From: Halochromatium glycolicum
Lineage (GTDB): Bacteria; Pseudomonadota; Gammaproteobacteria; Chromatiales; Chromatiaceae
Assembly (NCBI RefSeq): GCF_016584085.1
Contig: NZ_NRSJ01000003.1
Coordinates: 1 to 64,000, forward strand
Direction: 5' to 3'
Length of the DNA stretch: 64,000 bases
This document shows, one piece after another, positions 35,040 through 45,457 of the stretch. A model generated the notes under the pieces. It was not told where the DNA came from and did no database searches. It saw nothing but the letters and a program-made list of their open reading frames with translations. A program made the position numbers and the translations under genes. Within the stretch, counting starts at the first letter, position 1; each line of letters begins with the position of its first letter.

Positions 35040-36389
35040 TTACTCACCGGCGATGGTCATCTTGTCGATCAGCCAAGAGCCGGTGGTCGTGCTGCCGCAG
35101 AAATCGTGATCGTTACCGATCTCGACGAGGCCCTTGAACATGTCCTTGAGGTTGCCGGCGATCGTGATCTCTTCGACCGGATATTGGATGACGCCGTTCT
35201 CGACCCAGAATCCGGAGGCCCCGCGCGAGTAGTCGCCGGTGACGTTGTTCACGCCCTGGCCCATCAGTTCGGTCACGAACAGGCCGGTATCCAGTGCTTG
35301 CAGCATCTCGGCCCGATCCTTGTCCCCCATGCGCAGGCTTAGGTTGCGCACGCCGCCGGCATTGCCGGTCGTGGTCATACCGAGCCGACAGCCGGCGTAG
35401 TGGTCGAGCAGATAGGTCTGCAGCACCCCGTCACGGACGATCGTCTTGGGCGCAGTGGCGACGCCATCGCCGTCGAACGGTGCGCTGGCCAGGCCGCGCG
35501 GGCGTAGCGGGTCTTCCTGGACTTGGACGAACACCGGGAACAACGGCTCACCGAGCTGGTCGAGCAGGAAGCTCATCTTCCGATACAGGGCCGATCCGCT
35601 GATCGCGCCGCAGAGGTGACGGAGCAGCCCGGCGGCCTGCTCGGCACGAAACAGGACCGGGGCGCGGCGGGTGCCGAGGCGCCGGCCGCCGAGGCGCGCA
35701 ACGGTGCGCTCGGCGGCGCGGCGCCCGACGCTCTCGGCCGCCTCGAGGTCCTCGGGGGCGCGCGCCGAGGTCCACCAGTAGTCGCGCTGCATCTCATCGC
35801 CCGATTTGCCGACGACGGCGACGCTCAGGCCGTGACGGGTGCTTGGATAGCCGCCGACGAAGCCATGACTGTTGCCGTAGACCTTGAGTCCAGCATGGGT
35901 GCTGAGGCTGGCGCCTTCGGAGTTGATGATCCGGTTGTCCTGGGCGCGGGCCGCGTCTTCGCAGTCGGTGGCCAGGCGCACGGCGCCGTCGACGCTGATG
36001 CCCCAGGGGTGGTCGAGGTCGAGTGATGGCAGCTCGCGCGCCATCAGCTCGGCCGGTGCCAGTCCCGCGCAGGGGTCCTCCTGGGTATGGCGCGCGATCG
36101 TGCAGGCTTGGGCGACCGCGTCCTCGAGCGCCTGCGGGGTTAGGTCCGAGGTGCTGGCCGAGCCCTTGCGCTTGCCGAAGTAGACCGTGACCCCGAGGCC
36201 GTGGTCGCGGGTGTGCTCGACGGTCTCGATCTCACCCATCCGCACTGCGACCTCAAGGCCGGTGCTGGCGCTCACGACCGCCTCGGCGGCGGTGGCGCCG
36301 CAACGCTTGGCCTCGGAGAGCAGCCGGTCGATGGATTGCTCCAGGCGTTGGAGTTGTTCAGTGGTGTCGGCTGTGGCCAGGTTCGCCAT
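35040..36389 (-). CDS. pmbA: TldE/PmbA family metalloprotease subunit
   Basis: A 449-residue TldE (PmbA). Family phrases include VAVRMGEIETVEHTRDHGLGVTVYFGKRKGSASTSD, KVYGNSHGFVGGYPSTRHGLSVAVVGK, APVLFRAEQAAGLLRHL, AISGSALYRKMSFLLDQLG and the end TGDYSRGASGFWVENGVIQYPVEEITIAGNLKDMF. TldE lacks the zinc site and pairs with TldD to make a protease that matures ribosomal peptides such as microcin B17 and degrades CcdA. It is downstream of tldD in the same direction. Confidence 0.94.
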   Translation of the reverse strand: MANLATADTTEQLQRLEQSIDRLLSEAKRCGATAAEAVVSASTGLEVAVRMGEIETVEHTRDHGLGVTVYFGKRKGSASTSDLTPQALEDAVAQACTIARHTQEDPCAGLAPAELMARELPSLDLDHPWGISVDGAVRLATDCEDAARAQDNRIINSEGASLSTHAGLKVYGNSHGFVGGYPSTRHGLSVAVVGKSGDEMQRDYWWTSARAPEDLEAAESVGRRAAERTVARLGGRRLGTRRAPVLFRAEQAAGLLRHLCGAISGSALYRKMSFLLDQLGEPLFPVFVQVQEDPLRPRGLASAPFDGDGVATAPKTIVRDGVLQTYLLDHYAGCRLGMTTTGNAGGVRNLSLRMGDKDRAEMLQALDTGLFVTELMGQGVNNVTGDYSRGASGFWVENGVIQYPVEEITIAGNLKDMFKGLVEIGNDHDFCGSTTTGSWLIDKMTIAGE

Positions 36390-36622
36390 GGCAATGTCCT
36401 TGTAGTGAAGAGTGTCGGCGGGAGCGACCGGTCAATGCCCCAAGCCTGGTCGAGGCGGCTCGCGTCTCCAAGGGCTGGGGATGATCGAAGACGGCGCTTC
36501 CGCGGCCGTTCGAGAGGCAGGGTTGCGATAATCCAGTGTCGAATCCGGTGTCAAACCCGGGTCCGAACGGGTCGGCCCGGCGTCAACTGGAACCGCTCCG
36601 AACCGGAACCCGTTCGACCGAC

Positions 36623-38068
36623 TCAATCGGCCCCGGTGCCGCCGACGGTGAGCCCGTCGACGCGCAGTGTCGGCTGGCCGACGCCGACGGGCACGCTCTG
36701 CCCGTCCTTGCCGCAGGTGCCGACACCGGCGTCGAGCTTGAGGTCGTTACCGACCATGCTGACCCGCGTGAGCACGTCCGGGCCGTTGCCGATCAGCGTG
36801 GCCCCTTTGACTGGCTGGCTGATCTTGCCGTTCTCGATCAGGTAGGCCTCGCTGGCCGAGAAGGTGAACTTGCCCGAGGTGATGTCGACCTGGCCGCCGC
36901 CGAAATTGGCGGCATAGAGTCCATGTTCGACCGAGGCGATGATCTCGCCCGGGTCATGGTTGCCTGCCCGCATGTAGGTGTTGGTCATCCGCGGCATCGG
37001 CAGGTGCGCATAGGACTCACGACGGCCGTTGCCGGTCGGCTGCATCCCCATCAATCGCGCGTTGAGCCGATCCTGCATATAGCCGACCAGCACGCCGTCC
37101 TCGATCAGCGTGGTGCAATGGCTCTCCGTGCCTTCGTCGTCGATGTTCAGCGAGCCGCGCCGGCCCGGCAGGGTGCCGTCGTCGACCACGGTGACGCCTT
37201 TGGCCGCGACCCGCTCGTTCAGCCGGCCACTGAAGGCCGAGGTGCCTTTCCGGTTGAAGTCGCCCTCGAGCCCGTGCCCGATCGCCTCGTGCAGCAGCAC
37301 CCCGGGCCAGCCGGCGCCGAGCACCACGGTCATCGTCCCGGCCGGCGCCGGGCCGGCCTCGAGGTTGACCAAGGCCTGCCGCACGGCCTCGCGCGCGAAG
37401 CCAAGGGCGCGGTCCTCGGCCAGCATCCAGCCGAGATCCAGCCGCGCGCCGCCGCCGCTGTGCGCCTGCTCGCGGCGACCGTTCTCCTCGGCGACGACGA
37501 CGACGCTCAAGCGGATCAGGGGGCGTACGTCAGCGTTCAAGCGGCCGTCGTCGGAGACGACCAGAATCGTATCCTGGACTGCGACCAGGCTGACCATGAC
37601 CTCCTTGACACGGGTGTCCATCCCGCGCGCTTCGGCATCAACGCGATGCAGCAGATCGATCTTGGCCGCATCGTCGAGGCTCTCAATCGGATTCATCGGG
37701 TCGTACAGGCGCCGTCGTGCGGGCGCGCCGCCAATATTGACGGGGGCGGCCCCGCCGCCGCGTGCAATGGCGCGTGCGGCATCGGCTGCCTTGGTCAGGG
37801 CCCCGAGCTCGAGCTCATCGGAGTAGGCGAAGCCGGTCTTCTCGCCGCTGATCGCGCGCAGACCAGCGCCCTGCTCGATATTGAAGCTGCCGTCCTTGAT
37901 GATGCCGTCCTCGAGCATCCAGGACTGGAGACGGCTGCTTTGGAAGTAGACATCCGCGGCATCGATGGCCGGACTGCTGAGCGCGCTGATCAGACGGTCG
38001 AGGTCGCTATCGCCAAGGCCGACCGGGGCCAGGATGCTTTGGCGTGCGAGCGCGATGGAATCGGTCAT
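36623..38068 (-). CDS. tldD: Metalloprotease TldD
   Basis: A 481-residue zinc protease partner of PmbA, with the metal motif HEAIGH at 260-265. Further signatures are [13 protein letters not shown], the [13 protein letters not shown] segment, [54 protein letters not shown] and [45 protein letters not shown] near the end. It lies in the usual order yhdP-nit-tldD. The 233 bp to pmbA hold no gene, only degenerate short repeats. Confidence 0.95.
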   Translation of the reverse strand: MTDSIALARQSILAPVGLGDSDLDRLISALSSPAIDAADVYFQSSRLQSWMLEDGIIKDGSFNIEQGAGLRAISGEKTGFAYSDELELGALTKAADAARAIARGGGAAPVNIGGAPARRRLYDPMNPIESLDDAAKIDLLHRVDAEARGMDTRVKEVMVSLVAVQDTILVVSDDGRLNADVRPLIRLSVVVVAEENGRREQAHSGGGARLDLGWMLAEDRALGFAREAVRQALVNLEAGPAPAGTMTVVLGAGWPGVLLHEAIGHGLEGDFNRKGTSAFSGRLNERVAAKGVTVVDDGTLPGRRGSLNIDDEGTESHCTTLIEDGVLVGYMQDRLNARLMGMQPTGNGRRESYAHLPMPRMTNTYMRAGNHDPGEIIASVEHGLYAANFGGGQVDITSGKFTFSASEAYLIENGKISQPVKGATLIGNGPDVLTRVSMVGNDLKLDAGVGTCGKDGQSVPVGVGQPTLRVDGLTVGGTGAD

Positions 38069-38225
38069 AGGTGTGTTGATTTCGGCTTGTGCAAGACGGT
38101 GGAGGCCGAGGCCTGATGTCTTCGAGGTGGTATGCCCGCAGGCGTTTTTCCAGCCTTGGTCGGCATCGGGGATAGCGGGGACTCGGGGAAGGCGCTTTGT
38201 ACGCCAGGCTTGCCGGTATTGCCGG

Positions 38226-39053
38226 CTAGCGGCATTTCAGACGGCGATGCTCGAGCACGGGGAAGGTCTTGCGCAGGAAGACCTGACGATCGCGGTCGAG
38301 CGGGCAGCAGACCTGCCCCACGCCGCGGGCCACCTCGGCCAGCACGTTGCCCCAGGGGTCGACGACCATGCTGTGCCCATAGGTTTCCCGTCCGCTGAGA
38401 TGGAAACCACCTTGGGCAGCGGCGATGACGTAGGCAAGGTTCTCAACCGCGCGGGCGCGCACCAGGGTCTCCCAGTGGGCCTTTCCGGTTTGAGCCGTGA
38501 AGGCGGCCGGCACGGCCAGGATCTCGAGGCCGCTATCGACCATCCGACGTGCTGTCTCAGGGAACCGCAGGTCATAGCAGATCAGGACCCCCAGCCGTCC
38601 GAACGGGGTGTCGACGACGGGGCTCTGCTCCCCGGGGGCAATGGTCGCCGATTCCTGATAGCGCTCGCCGCCGCTTGGTAGCACGGCATCGAACAGGTGC
38701 AGTTTGTCGTAGCGTGCGACCCGATCGCCCTGGGCGTTGTAGATCAGCGCCGCCGAGCGCACCCGCTCCGGGTCGCCGGTGCGGATCGGCACGGTGCCGC
38801 CGACCAGCCAGACGCCGTAACGGCGGGCCATCTTCGCCAGAAAATCCTGCAGCTGGCCATTGCCATCGTCTTCGGCGAGACGCAGCAGGTCGCGATCCTG
38901 TTGACCCATGAACGCAAAGTTCTCGGGCAGCACGATCAGACCTGCTCCGGCCTCGGCCGACAGGCCGATCAGGCGCTCGGTTTCGATCAGGTTGGCGGTC
39001 GTGTTCGGACCAGAGGCCATCTGGATGGCCGCGACCTTCGGTGCTTCGCTCAT
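38226..39053 (-). CDS. Nitrilase-family amidase (Nit1/deaminated glutathione amidase-like)
   Basis: A 275-residue carbon-nitrogen hydrolase with the full catalytic triad: E44 (VLPENFAF), K117 (RYDKLHLFD) and C159 ([11 protein letters not shown]). The phrases [18 protein letters not shown] and [25 protein letters not shown] match the Nit1/Nit2 branch, which cleaves deaminated glutathione made by transaminase side reactions. It lies between yhdP and tldD in the same direction, the usual place in gammaproteobacteria. Confidence 0.9.
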   Translation of the reverse strand: MSEAPKVAAIQMASGPNTTANLIETERLIGLSAEAGAGLIVLPENFAFMGQQDRDLLRLAEDDGNGQLQDFLAKMARRYGVWLVGGTVPIRTGDPERVRSAALIYNAQGDRVARYDKLHLFDAVLPSGGERYQESATIAPGEQSPVVDTPFGRLGVLICYDLRFPETARRMVDSGLEILAVPAAFTAQTGKAHWETLVRARAVENLAYVIAAAQGGFHLSGRETYGHSMVVDPWGNVLAEVARGVGQVCCPLDRDRQVFLRKTFPVLEHRRLKCR

Positions 39054-39193
39054 GGCATTGGGTCAAGGGCGGCGAGAGCGCCACCGATGACGGTTCCGTG
39101 TCTGCTCTGTCGATAGTCGGTAACCATAGCACCCCGAGGGACCCGATGGTGCGAGCAGACGCCTCTCCGCCGGCGCGATCCGGCTTCACCCGC

Positions 39194-42100
39194 TCAGAAC
39201 CCCTCGAGGAACGGGTTGTCCGGCTCCGTCCGAGCAGGGGAGCGTTTGCGCTGCTGAGCCGATGACGGGCTTGTGTCGTCTGACGCTGACCGCTGCCCGC
39301 TCGCCTCGGGGGTGCGGCCCGATTCCGATTCATCGGGGTCTGGCTCGTTGACAAGCAGATCGCCGACGGCCAGCGCCCCACTGGTGCCGATGCGGGTGAT
39401 CTCCGGATCGCGCCAGGGGCCTTCGACACGGTATGCGTAGCGCCCCAGCCGCTCGACGCCACCATCGGTCACCTTGTCGGCCAGGAAGACGGCGGCGCCG
39501 AGCACCGGCCCGCCGGCGACCGCTCCGGCCAGAGCAAGGCCGGTACCGATCTTCGGTGTGACCTCGACGCGCTGATCAAGCAGCCCTTCGACCAGATTGG
39601 TCTGGCCGGTGATCTGGATGTCGGCCGGGGGCGCCAAGACCTCGAGGGCGCGGATGCGTGCCTCGCCGCTGCGAATCCTGATCTCGCCCCTGATGCTGTC
39701 GAAGCTGAAGCCGTCCTCGAAGACATCGCTGAAATCCAGGCTGAGCCGCCGCCGCAGTGCGCTCGTGTTCAGGATGCCGAGCATGCGCCCGACCCCGGGC
39801 TCCATCTCGAGCATGCGTCCAGCGCCGATCTCGAGACCCAATTGCCCGCGCGCACTGGCGAGGGACAGGTCGGACGGTCCCCCGGGCCAGGCAAGATCGA
39901 TCGACAGCGTGCCCGGGGCGCCGCTCAAGGCGCTGTAGAACCCACTTTCGCGCAGCAGTTCACCAACGGCATCGCTCTGCGCCTCGATCTCGACCACTGT
40001 CTCAACGAAATCGGTCGCATCGATCAGCCATTGGCCATGTCCGCTGGCCTGCACATGCGGACCCTCGAGGCTCAGCTCGGTAAAGCGCAGCCCATCAGGC
40101 CGAGGTGCGGTCAGGATACGCAGGTGCCCCAGCAGATCATCGCCGTAATGCAGCCGTTCGATCTCGACATCCCAGCCGCCTAGTTGGCTTGGGTCCGCTG
40201 CCGAGATCGATGCGCGCCGCGCGCTCTCCCCGGCTTGGTCCCCGGCCTGGTCCTCGGCCTGGTCCTCGGCGAGCGGTGCAATATCTAGTCTCTCGAGCCG
40301 GGCCTGGATCGGCTCGCGGCGACTCGGGGGCGGCAGACGGATGCGGCCGCTGCCGGTCTGGTCGGTGCGGAGCTCCACGGTCCAGGCGTCTTCAGACTCA
40401 GGCGTGATCAGGGCGTCCAGCCCATCCAGCTGCCAGGCCCCGAAACGGAGCTCGGCGACCTGGAGCTGGACGGGCAGCAGCACGAGCCCCGTCGTGCCGG
40501 GGCTGTCCTGGGGCGAGTCCGGCTTGGTCTGAGCGGCCCATTTCAGCCAAGGGTCGAGATCTAGCTGTTCGAGCCGACCGCCTACGCGCAGACGGCCGGG
40601 TGGCGGTAGCGCTGATGGAAGCCGATCGAGTCCGATCGCGGCGCGCCGCGCCCGGACCTCGCCCTGTTCGGCCTGACTAAGCTCGAGCAGTGCACCGAGC
40701 GCCCCATAGCGAAGATTGACCGACAGGGGCCACTGCCCCTGATAGCGCCCGCTGAGCTGGAAGCGTCGTGCTTCGCCAGCCGATTTGCCGAACGGGGCCG
40801 GCGTTTCGACCGCGAGCCCGCGCAGGTTCGAGGTCAGATCGAAGCCGATCGGCGGGTCTGGTTGAACCGCATCGCGGTTCCGCAGCGAGAGCAGCAGACG
40901 CCAGTCGAACTCGCCATTGGTCAACCTTGAGAACACCTCCGGAAGCGTCGCTGCGATTGCATTGACAGGGGTCTGGCCGCTGAGGCCGATCTCGGTGCGC
41001 GCCTCCGGCGTACCGGCGCCGCGGGTCTCGACGTCGACCGCGATCGGCTGTTCGCCAAGGTTCGCGCTGATCGATTCGGCGGTGATTCCGTCCGGATCGA
41101 ACCCTAGCTGGCCGCCGATCTCGGTGAAGCGCAGCTCGCTGCCCTTGATCTGCAGGCTCGGCGCGCCGTCACCGAGATCCAGCGTGCCGGCGTAACGGAA
41201 CGGCAGCCCGCGCGTCAGCGGTACACCGAGATCAAGCCGGAGCTCGCTGCGTCCCTCGATCTCAACCGCGGAGGCGAGCCCGCCAAGCCTGTCTGCCAAC
41301 GGGGTCGTCGAGAGCACGTGCAGCCCGTCTGCGAGTGGTCCCTCGCCGCGCGCCTCGATCTCCATATAGCGCGGTTGCCATAGGTTGGCCAAGCGGGCCC
41401 GGCCGGCTTCGACCCGGATATTGAGGATTGATGCACTCGGCACCTCGATCTCGAGACGGCGGTTCTCGAAGCGCACCGTGGCGGCAATGTCTCGCAGCGG
41501 CGGCCAGCTGCGCGAGCGCTGCGGTGCGGCGCTGCGGAGGCCCGTCGTGCTGGCGGGTCTACGTGCACCGACGCCGTAGTCGAGCGTACCCTCGACGGCA
41601 CGCAGCACGAGCTGGAAACGGCCCTGGTTGTCATCGAAGGGGAATTGATCGAGCGCGCCGCGCAGCAGCAGGTCGCCGGACTCGACCCGGCCGGCAACGA
41701 TCGCCCGCTGCAGCCAGTCCTCGAGCCGGTCATCCATGATCCCGGCAGGAAGCCATTGACGCAGCCCGCTGATCCGGCCGTTCCGCAGATGGATATGCAG
41801 GTCCAAGAATGGACTGGCGCCGGATGGATGGGCGCACAGACTCAAGCGAGTCAATGTCTCGACGTTGGCGGTCTCGGCGCGCAGCGCGGGCGTCCAGAGA
41901 TGGATCGATCCGGCCGGCATCAGGCGCCAGGCGAGCTTGCCGCGCAGCTGCGTGAAGCGATGGACGCGGGCGAAGAAGGGCCGCAGGTTGAGCTCGACGT
42001 CGGCGGCATCGATCTCGGCTCGGCCGCCCTGGGGGCCGAGTTCGCCGCTGAGATCGAGTCCTGCGATGGGGGGGATTGCGGCGCCAGCATTGATGCGAAG

Positions 42101-43759
42101 GTCCTCGAGCTCGCCCCGGAGACGCCAGTCGACGACCGCGGGCAGGCCGGGCACGCGGCTGGAGCTGTCGCCGTCAGCCGGCGCGTCGATCGCCGCCGCC
42201 GATCCTGTCGGCGTAAGGCCGAGATGGAGGGCGAGACGGCGCACCTGACCGCTGACGCCGGCGGTCATGAGCGACGCGGCCGGCTCAGGCAGCTGGGGCG
42301 CGATCAGTGCCAGGACCTTGCCGACCGGCCGCAGCGGTACCGCGCCGACTGCGGCGAACAGGCTTGCGGGCGGGCTGGCTGCGCTCGCCGATGGGCTCGG
42401 TCTTCGCTGATAGCGTACCCGTGCCTTGGTAGAGGCCATCTCGTCATCGCTACCGGGCCATCGGAGGTCCTGGATATCGAGCTTCCAGCCATCCTCGTCG
42501 CGCTGCCAGCGTGCCATGCCAGAGAGCTCGCCGAGACGATAGCCGCGTTGCCCGGCACTGGCCGCCACTGTCAAATCGCTGACTGCGATCCGGGCCAGCG
42601 AGTCCTGCAGCTGACCCTCAACGAGCCGGTTCCAGCTCTCCAACTGGAAGGTCGATGTCGCCAGGCTCAATGACCCTCTGCTCGGCGCGTCGATACGCCC
42701 TGAGCCAAGGTCCAGGGCGTCTGGGCTTACTGCGGCCCGCCCCGATGCGCCCAGTCCCGATGCGCCCAGTCCCGATGCGCCCAGCCCCGATGCGCCCAGC
42801 CCCGATGGGCCCGGCCCCCAAGCGCCTGAGTCGAGTCTGCTTGTATCCTGGCCGCCAGTCTCAGGTGCTGCCGTGACTCGGTCGGCTCCGATCGGTCTGC
42901 CGGCGCCTGCCGCTGCTGCGGTCGGACCCAGGCCATATGCGCCGATGTCGGTCCCGAGCCAACCGAGGTAGATGCGGCCGGACCATTGCGCCGGTGTTGC
43001 GGCCGGTCCCTCGAAAGCGCCAAGGACCTGTATCTCGCCGGTGGGATCGACATCCGGACGGACGCGCAGTCGCAACCGGTGGGAGCGGCCGTCGTTGTTG
43101 AGCTCGGCCACCTCGATCAGAAAGGTTTGCGAGAACCTCGATGCCGAGCCAGGCTCAGTCGTGCCAGCTGTGCCAGCTGTGCCAGCTGTGCCAGCTGTGC
43201 CGGCTGTGCCAGCTGTGCGTGCTGCCGGTGCGCTGTCGTGCTGGTCTCGCCAGATCAAGCGGCTATCGAGCAAGCGGAAGCGACCTTGCTTCAGAAAGAA
43301 GTCCAGCGCGGCGATATCGTCGCCTCGCATCCTGTCCAGGCCGAGCACGCGCACCTGGCCATCGCGGCCTCGGGCCACCTGGATCTCAGCGCCAACCAGG
43401 GTGATGGATTCGATCCGAGGGCGCTGCGCGGTCAGCGATGCGAGCAGATCGATCTCGACGCGCAACGCCCGCGTCCTGAGCAGGACCTGCGGGTCGGATT
43501 GCCCGTGCGCGCCAGGCGCGAGCAGCTGTGCATCGCTGAAGGCGAGCACAGGGGACAGTCCGCGCAAGCGCAGCGCGAGGGCGCCGACCTCGACCTCGAC
43601 GCCGAGGGTCTCGGCGAGACCTGAGATCACCGCCTCGCGCAGCCCTTCGGCGTGCGGCAGCAGCAGCCGTGTCGCGAGCGATAAGATCGCGAACAGGATC
43701 AGTGCGCCGGCTGCGACCGTTACAAGGGCGCTTGCAAGCCTATGGAGCGCACGCGTCAT
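39194..43759 (-). CDS. yhdP: YhdP family (AsmA-like) envelope phospholipid transport protein
   Basis: A 1521-residue protein anchored by one N-terminal helix (ALVTVAAGALILFAILSLATRLLLP), followed by a very long repetitive beta-rich periplasmic part. The signature YhdP C terminus is present (GAGRMLEMEPGVGRMLGILNTSALRRRLSLDFSDVFEDGFSFDSIRGEIRI). YhdP with TamB and YdbH forms bridge-like channels moving phospholipids to the outer membrane. Two low-complexity tandem repeats lie inside: repeated AGT (about 180-200, from a 9-bp unit) and repeated GLGAS (about 315-340, from a 15-bp unit). A disordered Ser/Glu-rich tail follows the last strand. It is downstream of rng as in E. coli. Confidence 0.93.
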   Translation of the reverse strand: MTRALHRLASALVTVAAGALILFAILSLATRLLLPHAEGLREAVISGLAETLGVEVEVGALALRLRGLSPVLAFSDAQLLAPGAHGQSDPQVLLRTRALRVEIDLLASLTAQRPRIESITLVGAEIQVARGRDGQVRVLGLDRMRGDDIAALDFFLKQGRFRLLDSRLIWRDQHDSAPAARTAGTAGTAGTAGTAGTAGTTEPGSASRFSQTFLIEVAELNNDGRSHRLRLRVRPDVDPTGEIQVLGAFEGPAATPAQWSGRIYLGWLGTDIGAYGLGPTAAAAGAGRPIGADRVTAAPETGGQDTSRLDSGAWGPGPSGLGASGLGASGLGASGLGASGRAAVSPDALDLGSGRIDAPSRGSLSLATSTFQLESWNRLVEGQLQDSLARIAVSDLTVAASAGQRGYRLGELSGMARWQRDEDGWKLDIQDLRWPGSDDEMASTKARVRYQRRPSPSASAASPPASLFAAVGAVPLRPVGKVLALIAPQLPEPAASLMTAGVSGQVRRLALHLGLTPTGSAAAIDAPADGDSSSRVPGLPAVVDWRLRGELEDLRINAGAAIPPIAGLDLSGELGPQGGRAEIDAADVELNLRPFFARVHRFTQLRGKLAWRLMPAGSIHLWTPALRAETANVETLTRLSLCAHPSGASPFLDLHIHLRNGRISGLRQWLPAGIMDDRLEDWLQRAIVAGRVESGDLLLRGALDQFPFDDNQGRFQLVLRAVEGTLDYGVGARRPASTTGLRSAAPQRSRSWPPLRDIAATVRFENRRLEIEVPSASILNIRVEAGRARLANLWQPRYMEIEARGEGPLADGLHVLSTTPLADRLGGLASAVEIEGRSELRLDLGVPLTRGLPFRYAGTLDLGDGAPSLQIKGSELRFTEIGGQLGFDPDGITAESISANLGEQPIAVDVETRGAGTPEARTEIGLSGQTPVNAIAATLPEVFSRLTNGEFDWRLLLSLRNRDAVQPDPPIGFDLTSNLRGLAVETPAPFGKSAGEARRFQLSGRYQGQWPLSVNLRYGALGALLELSQAEQGEVRARRAAIGLDRLPSALPPPGRLRVGGRLEQLDLDPWLKWAAQTKPDSPQDSPGTTGLVLLPVQLQVAELRFGAWQLDGLDALITPESEDAWTVELRTDQTGSGRIRLPPPSRREPIQARLERLDIAPLAEDQAEDQAGDQAGESARRASISAADPSQLGGWDVEIERLHYGDDLLGHLRILTAPRPDGLRFTELSLEGPHVQASGHGQWLIDATDFVETVVEIEAQSDAVGELLRESGFYSALSGAPGTLSIDLAWPGGPSDLSLASARGQLGLEIGAGRMLEMEPGVGRMLGILNTSALRRRLSLDFSDVFEDGFSFDSIRGEIRIRSGEARIRALEVLAPPADIQITGQTNLVEGLLDQRVEVTPKIGTGLALAGAVAGGPVLGAAVFLADKVTDGGVERLGRYAYRVEGPWRDPEITRIGTSGALAVGDLLVNEPDPDESESGRTPEASGQRSASDDTSPSSAQQRKRSPARTEPDNPFLEGF
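42741..42815. repeat. 15-bp tandem repeat inside yhdP
   Basis: Five copies of CCCGATGCGCCCAGY, the last diverged, encoding GLGAS units on the minus strand. The copies keep frame, so length changes would alter the protein by five residues at a time. Confidence 0.95.
43161..43218. repeat. 9-bp tandem repeat inside yhdP
   Basis: About six copies of GTGCCAGCT, one with a single change, encoding AGT units on the minus strand in the region just after the N-terminal domain. Confidence 0.95.
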
Positions 43760-43786
43760 CGGGTCAGTCGATGCATCGCCTCCGGC

Positions 43787-45241
43787 CTAGATCAGGACGA
43801 CGTCGTAATGCTCTTGAGTGTAGAGCGATTCGGCCTGCAGCTTGATCGGCTTGCCGATGAACTCCTCGAGCTCGGCCAGATGCCCCGACTCTTCGTCGAG
43901 GAGACGATCGATGACCTCCTGAGAGGCGAGCACCAACAGTTGCTCGACCTCGAACTGACGGGCCTCGCGCAGGATCTCGCGGAAGATCTCATAACAGGTG
44001 GTCTCGGCGGTCTTCAGCGAGCCGCGGCCGCCGCAGCAGGGGCAGGGCTCGCAGAGGATGTGCTCGAGCGACTCATGGGTGCGCTTGCGGGTCATCTCGA
44101 CCAGGCCGAGCGCCGAGACCTCGGTGATATGGGTCTTGGCGTGATCGCGCGCGAGGCACTTCTCGAGCGCCCGCAGCACCTGCCGCTTGTGCTCCTCATC
44201 GGTCATGTCGATGAAGTCGATGATGATGATGCCGCCGAGGTTGCGCAGCCGCAGTTGGCGGCAGATCGCCTGCGCCGCTTCCAGGTTGGTCTTGAAGATC
44301 GTCTCCTCGAGGTTGCGGTGACCGACGAAGGCGCCGGTGTTGACGTCGATCGTCGTCATCGCCTCGGTCTGGTCGATCACCAGGTGACCGCCGGACTTGA
44401 GCTGGACCTTGCGCTGCAGGGCCTTCTGGATCTCGTCTTCGACGCCATAGAGGTCGAACAGCGGCCGCTCGCCGCCGTAATACTCGATGCGGTCGACGAT
44501 CTCGGGGATGTACTTGACCGCGAACGGCCTGCCCTTGTCGACGGTCGCGCGTGAGTCGATCCGGATGCGCTCGACCTCCGGGGTGACCAGGTCGCGCAGC
44601 GCGCGCAGCGCGAGCGGCAGATCATCGTGGATCAGACCGATCTCGCTGCTGTTGTCGCAACGCTCCTTGATCCCGCGCCAGAGCTTGGCCAGGAACGCCA
44701 TGTCGCGGCACAGGTCCTCGTCCTCGACGGTCTCGGCGGCGGTGCGGGCGATGTAACCGCCGACGCCCTCGTGCTCGTCGACGTAGGCTTGCAGGATCTC
44801 GCGCAGGCGCTTGCGCTCGTCGTCGTCCTCGATCTTCTGCGAGACCCCGGTGTTGCCCAGGCGCGGCATGAAGACCAGGTAGCGCGACGCGATCGAGATA
44901 TTGGTCGTGAGTCGCGCGCCCTTGGTGCCGAGCGGGTCCTTGACCACCTGCACCAGGATTGGGTCGCCCTCCTTGACCAGGTTGGTGATCTGCTCACTGC
45001 GCGCCTCGCCGTCGGTGGTGATGATGTCGGAGGCATGTAGGAAGGCCGCGCGGTCGAGGCCGATCTCGACGAAGGCCGCCTGCATCCCGGGCAGCACGCG
45101 GCAGATGCGGCCGCGATAGATGTTGCCGACCAGGCCGCAGCGCTCGGCCCGCTCGATGATGATCTCCTGAACGACACCGTTCTCGATCACCGCCACGCGC
45201 GTCTCGGGCGGAGTGACGTTGATCAGGATCTCTTCGCTCAT
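43787..45241 (-). CDS. rng: Ribonuclease G
   Basis: A 484-residue RNase G/E family endonuclease. The S1-like domain (LVGNIYRGRICRVLPGMQAAFVEIGLDRAAFLH) is followed by the catalytic DNase I-like domain with DQTEAMTTIDVNTGAFVG and GGIIIIDFIDM, holding the metal-binding aspartates, and the zinc-link CPCCGGRG. There is no long C-terminal scaffold, which distinguishes it from RNase E. It processes the 5' end of 16S rRNA and turns over mRNAs. The order maf-rng-yhdP follows E. coli; palindromic copy D sits between maf and rng. Confidence 0.95.
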   Translation of the reverse strand: MSEEILINVTPPETRVAVIENGVVQEIIIERAERCGLVGNIYRGRICRVLPGMQAAFVEIGLDRAAFLHASDIITTDGEARSEQITNLVKEGDPILVQVVKDPLGTKGARLTTNISIASRYLVFMPRLGNTGVSQKIEDDDERKRLREILQAYVDEHEGVGGYIARTAAETVEDEDLCRDMAFLAKLWRGIKERCDNSSEIGLIHDDLPLALRALRDLVTPEVERIRIDSRATVDKGRPFAVKYIPEIVDRIEYYGGERPLFDLYGVEDEIQKALQRKVQLKSGGHLVIDQTEAMTTIDVNTGAFVGHRNLEETIFKTNLEAAQAICRQLRLRNLGGIIIIDFIDMTDEEHKRQVLRALEKCLARDHAKTHITEVSALGLVEMTRKRTHESLEHILCEPCPCCGGRGSLKTAETTCYEIFREILREARQFEVEQLLVLASQEVIDRLLDEESGHLAELEEFIGKPIKLQAESLYTQEHYDVVLI

Positions 45242-45457
45242 GGGGTGGGCGCAGTGGGCGCGGTCGTCCGGTTCATCGATATCGACCTCGTGACTCTCGG
45301 TCCTGGTTGGCTGAATGGCGGGTGCTGCGTTCGGTCGCAGCGGGGAAGCCGGGCTCTGGCGGTGGCCATCGGTGTCATTGGCCGACGGAACCGAAGGCCG
45401 GTCCTTCCGATCCGTCGCGGCTCATTGAAGTAAGCGAGCGCGTCTGCTCGCCTGCCT